A stretch of DNA of 64,000 nucleotides, taken from contig OZ038530.1 of assembly GCA_964036665.1 (NCBI GenBank), positions 14,913,001 through 14,977,000 on the forward strand. Direction: 5' to 3'. Both the position numbers and the translations under genes were made by a program. Below the pieces are notes generated by a model. The model saw nothing but the letters and a program-made list of their open reading frames with translations. It was not told the DNA's origin and did not search any database. Shown here piece after piece: positions 56,026 through 64,000 of this stretch (positions within the stretch are counted from its first letter, which is position 1; every line of letters starts with the position of its first letter). The DNA is from Gordius sp. MW1. Taxonomy: Eukaryota; Nematomorpha; Gordioida; Gordea; Gordiidae.

Positions 56026-56501
56026 TATTAGAAGAAATGTAATTATAAAAAAAAGAAATGTGAGTGTATGGTATGGGTAACATGACAGAAGATAGGTAAT
56101 AGAAACTCGTTAGAGTAGGAGTGAGTAAACAATATCGATTGTGGGCATGGATTTTGATAAAAGATTTCCATACATGTGGGAATACCAAAAGTTGCCAATA
56201 ACAGGTGATTTAACAATACGATGTTAGTATGTGTTTTCATAAAAATGGGAGTTAATTGATTAACAAAGTATAACGTATATATCAGGGATGCTCAAACTTT
56301 TCAGCCACCGCACCAAGGTATTCACATAATTATCCTACAGCCCTTTTACAAATATAATATTTTTAAAGCGTCTATTATATTGTCACAGAAATAAAGAAAA
56401 ATTCACCATATTAGTGAGATAGATGAGCTTGATCATTATCAGCAAGCTATTGATTGAGACTTAATATTAGATAGTTTTACCTATAAATCGCCGCGCGATA
56501 C
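56026..56501. other. AT-rich stretch between the R2-like element and the LINE
   Basis: No gene recognised. Confidence 0.4.
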
Positions 56502-57204
56502 AATATTTAATTTACTACGGTTATTGATTAGGGAGTTAAACGTAAGCCATTTACTTGCCGAAATTGCAGCATACTCGTAGACGAACAAGCCAGGCATCCC
56601 TTACACTGCCTGGCAAACAAATTCAAATATGCTAGACACAATAAGGCCAACGCCTTAATTCAAAGTGCCCTGAAGAGAGCAAAGATTCCATCCATCTTGG
56701 AGCCATCGGACCCCGCCTTGGAGGGACGTATGCGTCCTGATGGATCTTCTTTAGTCCCATGGAGCAATGGTCTTCACCTTAAATGGGACTTCACATGTAT
56801 TGACCTATTTGCCCCCTCTAACTGCAACAATGATTCTTTAGCTGTTGCAGAGGGGCGGAAAACCAATAAATACAAAGCCCTATTATCCTCAAATATTTTT
56901 ATTCCATTGGTTGCTTCGTGTTCAGGCACCTTTGGCAAACAGGCCTTAGCTTTTTTTAAAGAGGTTGGAAGACGTTCTCCCCCGTCTAAACATTCGGTAC
57001 CCTTTTTACTAAAACAAAGACTTGGTATTCTTATAGCCAAGTACAACTTTAAATCGTTCGCGGATTCTTGGCCAATTTTGGAAGATCCCCTCGATGATGA
57101 TATATCCGAATAGTGTATTATTTTATTCGGCGCATTTTGCCTTTTATATTTCATGTATTTATATTATATTACTGTCAGCGGATTTTTAACAAATAAACTT
57201 TTTT

Positions 57205-57279
<75 letters not shown>

Positions 57280-57316
57280 TTAATTTACTACGGTTATTGA
57301 TTAGGGAGTTAAACGT
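56502..57316 (+). mobile_element. 5'-truncated LINE with poly(A) tail and 42-bp target duplication
   Basis: Identical 42-bp sequences at 56502-56543 and 57275-57316 flank an insert that starts within coding sequence and ends in about 68 A residues (57209-57276). An AATAAA lies just before the tail at about 57191. This is the standard structure of a 5'-truncated LINE insertion. The long uninterrupted A-run and the perfect duplication suggest it is recent. Confidence 0.93.
56547..57113 (+). CDS. C-terminal end of a LINE ORF2-type protein (partial)
   Basis: The frame is open from the truncation point to a TAG at 57111-57113, about 188 codons. It carries CRNCSILVDEQARHPLHCLA (a Cys/His cluster), then KYARHNKANALI, LEPSDPALEGRMRPDG, HLKWDFTCIDLFAPSN and FLLKQRLGILIAKYN. 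This matches the C-terminal tail commonly found after the reverse transcriptase of animal LINEs, with the pattern C..C...HGLSC..SAGR..RH, RPDG, W.D.T..DT.A and QR.S.A.Q. The reverse transcriptase itself is absent because of 5' truncation. No internal stop is present, consistent with a young copy. It is not expected to be expressed as a protein. Confidence 0.8.
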   Translation, partial: PFTCRNCSILVDEQARHPLHCLANKFKYARHNKANALIQSALKRAKIPSILEPSDPALEGRMRPDGSSLVPWSNGLHLKWDFTCIDLFAPSNCNNDSLAVAEGRKTNKYKALLSSNIFIPLVASCSGTFGKQALAFFKEVGRRSPPSKHSVPFLLKQRLGILIAKYNFKSFADSWPILEDPLDDDISE

Positions 57317-57323
57317 GGGTAGG

Positions 57324-57491
57324 CATGGGCGTAGCCAGGAAGTGCCAGAGAGGGGTGGGGTTCCCCCTCTAAATCCAAAAAATCTTAAAATTTATATCAA
57401 ATTAGTCATAATTAAAAAAATATTTTACTTTCACCCTCTTTAAATCATTATTGCCCCCCCCCCTCCAATTCCAATCCTGGCTACGCCCATG
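57324..57491. mobile_element. Short TIR element with perfect 16-bp ends
   Basis: CATGGGCGTAGCCAGG at 57324-57339 and CCTGGCTACGCCCATG ending at 57491 are perfect inverted repeats. The 168-bp element resembles 34427-34586. The target duplication is not clear. It sits just right of the LINE target duplication. Confidence 0.8.
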
Positions 57492-58812
57492 TTTATAGGG
57501 AAGGAATAGTAGTAAATAGAATTTTGATTTTTCAAATATTATTTCATAAATTTGTAGTTCAACATTTATTGTCGATGTCAAAAGTGGTATTAATAGCCCA
57601 ATCCGGTAATTTAAGTCTATTAATGTCCTGAGTTTTTATACATGGAAGCTAAATAATAACAAAATTTTGAATTATTTGTTAAGGTAGATAACCGATTCTA
57701 GTAAGACTTGTAAACTTGAAAAATTTGTTTTTTAGCAAGTCTCTTGAATTTGATATAAACCTTTTGTAGGCATATACATTTAACATCAAAATCGCTTAAG
57801 TGATAGTCTCACTGGGCCTTAAGTTACAAAATTTACATTTAAGTTGTAATTATTCGCTACCGATTCTTTGTTATATATTTGTTCCTGAAATGAGTAGGAA
57901 AAAATTTAATTCTGTAATTGGGGCCTTAGAGAGCCATCTTCACGAACAAAAATGAAAGTGGAGCTGTAATAACAAAAAACGAAGTGAAGTGAGTCGATTA
58001 TTTATGAAATACCTGTTAATAGATAAAACAATACAAAGTAATATGTTTGTTATTCACCATCGATACTTGTTTTATTAATTTAACATCCATCCCCACATCA
58101 GGATTGGGATATCTGTTGGGTTTTGCGCTCTCTTGCTTACTTCCTTTCGAGTTGCGATACTAAACGACATTTCAACCTCACATACTGGGTGCTTTACAAA
58201 TCTCGACGAATAAATAGAGGCGTATCCTAGCAAGTATTTTAAATAATGCTTGAGGATTGCTAGCTATCCTACAACATAGCCCTAGGCTTTGGCATTTGCA
58301 AAAACTTCAGCCTGTTGACAAAGAAGCAAGTCGCGCGTTGAATAGCAGGCAAAATAAATTTAGGCATCTGAGACACTAGATAATCACCGGAATCATTTAG
58401 TAACTCTTAAAATGGCACAGAAGTCTTTCTCAAACCGTCGGAACCTTACCTTGAAGATTCAATGCGTCCTGAAGAAAATTTTCTGATAGAATCGCCACGT
58501 GCGTTTATTTGTCTGCTCACAAATCTTAAATATACAGGTCTACAAATATTGCTTTTGTGATTCTATCCGCACTCAGACCAATAATTCTGATAGAGAATTT
58601 TGCGCTGAACAATAATTTGTTTTCAGCTTTTTTCCAAAACTTCCAGTTTTATAGATAAACGAGGCTGTAGATGCACAATATGCCAATTTTAACCTTTTTT
58701 GAGGCTATATTGCCACGATACTTTTAATTTATACTAAAAAAATAATTCGTTCCTGTAGATTAAAGTTTTATCTATAAGTACAATATTTTAATTTTTTGTT
58801 TCACCTCTATAT
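57492..58812. other. AT-rich stretch, nothing recognised
   Basis: No long open frame, element end or repeat that I can support. Confidence 0.45.
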
Positions 58813-59450
58813 TCAAATTTCTTCGCGTTTAGGTGAACCCCTTCCCCTTATTAAAATTCGTCTCATTATGTCTGGAAAACGGAGTGCATTAGAGTTCTTA
58901 CTAAGTAATCGAAGTTTTCTAATGCACTCTCTCCCTTCATTTACTGTTCTGTCTTTCCCCTCCACTCCAGCCCTCTTCATGTGTTGGCTAGATATGTGCA
59001 GGAGTGAGAAAGGGACCGTAGCGCCGGTATCGAGGATAAATTGGAACAACTCAATTTTAATATACACCTACGGTTAACACATCTATAGCATGGTTTAACT
59101 TGTGAAACCAGACAGGCCCAGGCCACGCTTTTCGTCTTGCCTCTACGATCCACGCCACTTCGGACACGTGCCGCAAGGTGCTTAGCCAGCTATTTATCGT
59201 CTCGGCCTCTATCGCCAGCTCTCGTAAGCGGTTCCATTTGATATCGTTTTCTGATAATAGTCTTGCCTGTAAGCCTCTATCGCGTAACCCTTTAATAAAT
59301 TGGTCCGCCATTCTAATGTGCTATTCTTTGTTTCCGAATTCAGCTGTTAGCTGTGGCGCGTACATGTATATATCGTCTTTTCACCCTCTTGTCGAATTTT
59401 CAAGAATTCATATTACTTTGCCATAACACGTGAATTCATATCGAATAATT
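58813..59450 (-). pseudogene. LTR-retrotransposon gag end and aspartic protease remnant
   Basis: On the minus strand, 59311-59057 has a gag-like MADQFIKGLRDRGLQARLL segment followed by a helical stretch. A neighbouring frame there reads CYRCVNR, possibly a decayed zinc knuckle. An overlapping frame 59067-58813 contains FQFILDTGATVPFSLL, the DTGA active-site motif of retroelement aspartic proteases. Gag and protease overlapping in different frames is usual for LTR retrotransposons. No LTRs, reverse transcriptase or integrase were found, and an in-frame stop lies upstream of the gag frame, so this is a fragment. Confidence 0.7.
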
Positions 59451-61654
59451 TCCTTTGCTGTTTCTTAGCTTCGTATTAAATACCTGTAAGATCATGTGGT
59501 CTATAGTCCTCCAACACTAACTGGAATGCTTCCCCCTCGACGCTGCTTAACTTTTCTATTGTCCGTAGGTTGTTTTTAGTTCGCTCCGTAGGAATAATTC
59601 AAATTGGGTTGTAAATTTATTGAAGTTATCATTGAATTTATACTTCCGCATCACCGCGTAGGTTCTTTTCCCAACGCTTCTCTTATGCGAGGTATAATAT
59701 AGCTAATTAATAATATAATTACCACTGGAGGCATCACCACTAACTCTCTACAGTTAGGTAATTTACTTCTCACCCGAAGCACTGCACTACTATTACATCT
59801 CTACAGGGTGTATACATTTACTTCACAATTACTCCACACATTATCATAGACTAGATAGACTGTCATGCCATATGTACCATATGGTAAATTGTGTGTCAAA
59901 TTTTCCTCCATTTTGAAGACAGCAACTGGTGTGTTTCAAACATGTCATTTTGCGCTATAACAGTCAATTTACCTTTCTTACTAGTTTATGAATTTAAACG
60001 AACGTCATAAATTGATATTATACCAAATATAGATGGCGCCAGATTATTAAACAAACTTTCATCACAGTTTTTACATTTTTGATTTTTGTGTATTGTGTAA
60101 ATGATATTTATTTTAAAATGCTGTCTTTGATATCAACCCAATTCAAAATTTACCTTTAAGCTGAATTATCTCTATTAGGCGTAGTTCTTATCAAAAATAT
60201 AATTGTGTAAAAATTTTTAAAATGTAATGAAATTTTTAAAATTTATCATTCATCGCGATGTCAGCGATAATTTAAAATAGCTAGTTAACACGTTATATAA
60301 ATTTTTAAAATATTGTGCGACGCAAAGGGGGAGGGGAATCTTGCAACAGTTCATTCATGACAACCTTTTTAAGATTATTTAATTTACAAAAATCACTAAT
60401 ATCTATAATATATAATCACTACTTTACTACGTTATCATTAAATTGGTGGAAAAAAGGATACACATCTTGTGCGTTGATGAGCAGTCTATCTAGTCTATGC
60501 ACATTATATATTTGATTTACAATCTCCGCGTCTAGACGGTAATTTAATTATCACCAGAGGCATTACCACGAACTCTCTTCATATAGTTAATCTTTGACAA
60601 GTATACAAAATGATTAAGATTCATTAAGTATCTTGAGCCACCTAAATATATTTTATTAAAACATAAAATACATCTTATAAATCATGTGATTTATTGAACA
60701 ACGCCTTAGTTTAAAATCATATTCAGGTCCAAATAATCTGCCCCCATATCTAGCCAAGCCCAGAAAGAGAGGAAAAAAACAAGTTCTAAATGACTTTTAA
60801 ATCGTGTTTTCGCAAGATCCGTAATATTGTGACTCGAAAATTTTGTTTTGGCCCAAGATAAATTAGGTTTTTAATGGTGTATGGCTTTGTTAAAACTCAA
60901 GAAAAAAGTCGTCCCAATAATGCTCTCTGTTCTCGTAACCATAAGCACCAAAGAGCGAAGTTCAAGGTTTGAGGTTAAAGACTCATTTAAGAAATAATAT
61001 GTCAAAACATCGATTGAAATGCTCCAATGCCAGGTAAAATTCTGGATCAATTGCTGGGCAGAAAAATTAGCATACTATTAATTGTAATTTATTACGTTGT
61101 ATATCCTATACAAACAATTTATATATTTACCAGTCGTCGGATGTGTTAATTTTGTAGCCTGAACCGGGTTCAGTTCGACTTTATAACTATTTTGCCCCGC
61201 GCTACCCGATCACTTCTAAGCGCCAGGCCCTCTTCGAATTATTAAAGCTGCTTGCCCCTTCAAGATGATATATTAAATTTTAGCATTTTTAATTTAATTC
61301 TCTTTATTCGGTAAAATTTACAATCAATAATTATTATTTAATAATCAAATAAATAAGTGACAAAACATTACACAAAAGCAAATTAATACGCCATATAAAA
61401 AAATTGGCCGAGTCGGCTAGGCAGCGCGTGTGGCTTTTTTGGTCTTTGTCATTATTATATCAAAAATAATGAAGAAATTTTTTTTTACACTTTTCTTCCT
61501 TCCTCCTTGAAAAAATTCTGGCTACGCGTTGTTGAACCAAAGGTCAAACAAGCAAAACTCGCCGTTTTTACAACACTATTCTAATACCTCTATAAAAGGA
61601 TGTTTAGGTATCAAATTGTCAGGATTTTTAGTTATCGTATTTTTTGGTGCCCTA
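59451..61654. other. AT-rich stretch with one short repeated motif
   Basis: TAATTACCACTGGAGGCATC followed by ACCACTAACTCTCT near 59720 recurs in similar form near 60545. It could be part of a retroelement end. An AATTCTGGCTACGCGTTG near 61515 resembles the G-run TIR family, and GTTTTTACAACACTATT near 61565 resembles the end of the element at 4169. No gene supported. Confidence 0.4.
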
Positions 61655-61825
61655 TCAACTCGCCGAAAACAATCTCGCCGAAACTCACCAAGGGACATTT
61701 TCTGATTGGTTGTTTAATGTCCCCCAGCTTAAAATCGTCCCCCATTCAACCAATCACAAATTTGGGGACATTTTTTTTTAGCTTTGGGGACATTAAATTC
61801 GGCGAGATTGTTTTCGGCGAGTTGA
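61655..61825. mobile_element. 171-bp MITE with perfect 28-bp inverted ends
   Basis: TCAACTCGCCGAAAACAATC plus CTCGCCGAA (61655-61682) is perfectly repeated inverted at 61798-61825. Inner segments (GGGACATT, CATTAAA, TGATTGGTTG) are also partly inverted, so the whole element can fold. CGCCGAA-rich ends of this kind occur in short animal DNA elements. No transposase. Confidence 0.8.
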
Positions 61826-62021
61826 CGGGTCACCGTATTTTTTAAATTTAAAATCGCTTCCGTTCAAAAGGCAACTTTTCAAAAGGAAATTCATCATCAT
61901 ATCACGAGTTCATCACGAATTGATCATCACATCATCACTAATTTTTTCAAATTTTAGTTTTATTTAGTATTTCGTCAAACAAGTATATTTAAAATTATGT
62001 TTTTTAATATTTTTATTATAG

Positions 62022-62889
62022 GTATGTTGACTCAGAGGAAGAAACAACTTTTTTTTTATCAAAATTTTTATTACGTTAAATACAATGAAGGAAAAAATTC
62101 TCAAATATACCTTAGATGCCGTAATTCACATTGTACAGGGAGAGCAATCAAGTTTGGGACCACTTATTTTGTTACCAAAGAACATTTAAATATACCACAT
62201 AAAAGTATAATGTTTTATGTGCCTTAATTTAATATATCTATTTTATAGCAGGTTTAACACAAGCAATTACTATTCCAAGTTTAGTAGTAAATGTAACAAG
62301 TCCAATCTTAACTTCTTCCATTGTTTCCAATGAAAGTAAATTTATGTGTTTTTTTTTATCTTTATAATAGTAAATGTGACAAGTTCTATTTTAACTTCAT
62401 CTTCAAATATTCGAGGTGAATTTTCTTGTTAATTTTATCAATTTAAATGTTTTAAAGTCCTTAATTTAATATATCTATTTTATAGCAGGGTTAACACAAG
62501 CAATTAATGATCCAAGTTTAGTAGTAAATGTAACAAGTTCATTCTTAACTTCTTCCATTCCTTCCAATGAAAGTAAATTTATGTGTTTTTTTAATCTTTA
62601 TAATAGTAAATGTGACAAGTTCTATTTTAACTTCATCTTCAAATATTTGAGGTGAATTTTTTGGTTAATTTTATCAATTTAAAATGTTTTAAAGTCCTTA
62701 ATTTAATATATCTATTTTATAGCAGGGTTAACACAAGCAATTAATGATCCAAGTTTAGTAGTAAATGTAACAAGTTCAATCTTAACTTCTTCCATTCCTT
62801 CCAATGAAAGTAAATTTATGTGTTTTTTTTTATCTTTATAATAGTAAATGTGGCAAGTTCTATTTTAACTTCATCTTCAAATATTCGAG
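62022..62889 (+). CDS. Candidate FLYWCH-finger gene with tandem symmetric exons
   Basis: A first recognised exon 62022-62204 (after TTATTATAG) encodes a FLYWCH-like finger: QLFFYQNFYYVKYNEGK, IYLRCRNSHCTGRA (C-x4-C) and TKEHLNIPH (H-x4-H). FLYWCH domains bind DNA or proteins and are frequent in transposon-derived genes. It is followed by two alternating exon types. Type a: 62252-62335, 62489-62572, 62726-62809, each 84 bp, with VVNVTS and ILTSS-like motifs. Type b: 62371-62415, 62607-62651, 62845-62889, each 45 bp, NVTSSILTSSSNI. All start with 2 nt and end with 1 nt of a codon. Introns are 47 nt, 35-36 nt (a to b) and about 73 nt (b to a). The second type-b exon has an in-frame TGA at 62648-62650. 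N-x-T sites and Ser/Thr richness are notable. The upstream start exon was not found; splice sites are by eye. Confidence 0.5.
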
Positions 62890-62940
62890 GTGAATTTTCT
62901 TGTTAATTTTATCAATTTAAAATGTTTTAAAGTCCTAAAT
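62221..62940. repeat. 238-bp tandem repeat, three units
   Basis: Units begin at about 62221, 62459 and 62697 with CTTAATTTAATATATCTATT and are nearly identical. Each unit covers one type-a and one type-b exon with their introns. The duplication therefore copied whole exon-intron pairs. Confidence 0.9.
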
Positions 62941-63315
62941 TTTGAAAACTTTAAAGCTTCATTAAATGCTAGTACGCAATGTTCTAGAGGTGTCTCAAAT
63001 CAATCTTACATCAATCCTCTTATCTGCCCCTGCCTGGGGAGCGGGTTTTTAGTATAGCTAATGCTGTATTACTTGCCAAGCGTTCCTGCTTATCAGATGA
63101 CATTTTTGAAAGACAACTATTATTAAAAATCAATAAGAAATTTTTTTTATAAATAAATAATCTTTATATTCGCTGTATTAGATTATATTGATTTATAATT
63201 ATATTGTCGAAATAAAACTATTATTTTTTATCATGGCTATTTATTGTATTAAAAAATATAAGACATTTATTTATATCAAATTTTAAAAAAATTTATTATA
63301 AAGTTTTGAACGAAC
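62941..63315. other. AT-rich stretch between convergent exon arrays
   Basis: No gene motif seen. It lies between the last plus-strand exon and the minus-strand terminal exon. Confidence 0.4.
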
Positions 63316-63375
63316 GTGAACGCGTTCATGAAAGTGAACGCGTTCCTTTTTTTTAAAACAAACGTGAACGCGTTC
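63316..63375. repeat. Three copies of GTGAACGCGTTC
   Basis: The 10-bp palindrome GAACGCGTTC preceded by GT occurs at 63316, 63334 and 63364. It may be a protein-binding cluster or the end of a DNA transposon. Confidence 0.6.
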
Positions 63376-63590
63376 GATTTTTTTAGAATGTTTACAACAC
63401 TAGTTTATTGTATAAGTATCCTTTGTAATAAAGAATAACCCCCATTTTTGAGTTGGTAAAGATCTCAGGGCAATAAACAACAATTAGTTATTTATAAAAA
63501 TATAAATAAGTTACGGGGGCATGTTGCTCGCAAACTTTGACAGCATCTAATATGACTGGTGCATCATTAATTGAACCTTATATGGTGCTA

Positions 63591-63913
63591 TTAATCATGT
63601 AAATATATTGTACTTCTTGGCAACATATTTGTTGTTGAAGACAATGCTCCAGCAGACAAACTAGAACTTGAAATTTGAACTTAAGTAAAAAATTTTAACA
63701 TAAAATTACTTGGCAGCATATTTGTTATTGGAGACAATGCTCCACCAGACAGACTAGAACTTGAAATATGAGCTAAAGTAAAAAATTTAAACATAAAATT
63801 ACATGGCAACATATTTGTTATTGAAGACAATGCTCTAGCAGACAGACTAGAACTTGAAATATGAGATAAAGTAAAAAATTAGAAAATTTAAACATAAAAT
63901 TACGTGGAATGTA
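63591..63913 (-). CDS. Candidate tandem-exon gene, 3' end (SSSSLS repeats)
   Basis: Three repeats of about 93 bp read on the minus strand as 63-bp exons separated by 30-nt introns. There is an exon or exon end just above 63905 (CATTCCAC before GTAATTTT), then 63865-63803 (its acceptor AG is changed to AT) and 63772-63710 (intact GT-AG at both sides). A terminal exon 63679-63591 reads on through PRSTIYLHD to a TAA. The exon motif is ISSSSLS, GGALSPITNMLP or variants. Exons keep the 2 nt + n codons + 1 nt pattern. The array converges on the FLYWCH candidate. No domain recognised. A 30-nt intron is at the lower limit known for animals, so an untranscribed minisatellite is the main alternative. 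Confidence 0.4.
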
Positions 63914-64000
63914 AGCAGAGCTGTTAAAGTTCATCTATGTTACGAACTAGTTCAAGTTCATAGTTTAATTTGAAAAAATCATTAGTTCAAGTTCATTTTT
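63914..64000. other. Window edge, AGTTCAAGTTCAT repeats
   Basis: CAGAGCTGTTAAAGTTCATC is followed by two copies of AGTTCAAGTTCAT. This could be the beginning of a hAT-like element cut by the window end. Confidence 0.3.

Noticed and set aside
57153-57443. 96-residue frame with a long poly-lysine stretch
   Set aside because: The lysines are the poly(A) tail of the LINE.
58796-59426. Plus-strand frames of 93 and 82 residues
   Set aside because: They lie opposite the minus-strand gag and DTGA protease remnant, which has recognisable motifs.
62221-62940. CRISPR-like array
   Set aside because: Units are long, contiguous and nearly identical with no unique spacers, and the window is clearly eukaryotic.

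Overview
The window looks like AT-rich nuclear DNA from an invertebrate animal. The evidence is one conserved eukaryotic gene with spliced exons (PIG-O), R2-superclade and other non-LTR retrotransposons, and piggyBac, hAT and Helitron DNA transposons. Introns can be extremely short: one PIG-O intron is 35 nt, and the inferred introns of the exon arrays are mostly 30-47 nt. I cannot fix the phylum; an arthropod or another compact-intron invertebrate fits. There are no prokaryotic features, no rRNA genes and no convincing tRNA genes.

Layout. 0-10.6 kb: a CpG-containing block present at both ends (50-360 and 10316-10640), a 67-bp-arm foldback, three decayed R2-like retroelement pieces (2.6-7.5 kb, one split by a hAT element with an 8-bp target duplication), and a 2.2 kb inverted locus (7.7-10 kb) that I read as two divergent arrays of 81-bp phase-1 exons. 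11-31 kb: three piggyBac copies flanked by TTAA, several Helitrons nested in each other, a complete-ended 3.1 kb hAT element with a broken transposase, decayed Helitron helicase pieces, and a tandem duplication of a Helitron-piggyBac segment. 31.7-37.6 kb: PIG-O on the minus strand, the only clear conserved host gene, with nine exons whose phases all fit; the N-terminal exon was not found. 38-49.5 kb: CCAAT-rich minisatellite, two Helitrons joined head to tail, and other tandem repeats. 50-57.3 kb: an R2-like element with reverse transcriptase and restriction-like endonuclease (frameshifted), an internally deleted sister copy, a 1.1 kb hAT element made of GAGAC repeats, and a recent 5'-truncated LINE with a 68-nt poly(A) tail and a 42-bp target duplication. 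58.8-59.5 kb: an LTR-retrotransposon gag-protease remnant. 61.6-63.9 kb: a short perfect-TIR element, then two convergent candidate genes built from tandem symmetric exons. The plus-strand one starts with a FLYWCH-like zinc finger and continues with NVTSS-type Ser/Thr-rich repeats; the minus-strand one encodes SSSSLS-type repeats.

The most interesting signal is the exon arrays (7.7-10 kb and 62-63.9 kb). Three unrelated repeat families share one design: tandem exons of 45-84 bp, each starting with 2 nt and ending with 1 nt of a codon, separated mostly by 30-47-nt GT-AG introns. This allows exons to be added or skipped without changing frame. Several copies carry stops or lost splice sites, so the loci may be partly decayed. 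All splice calls are by eye and need transcript evidence.
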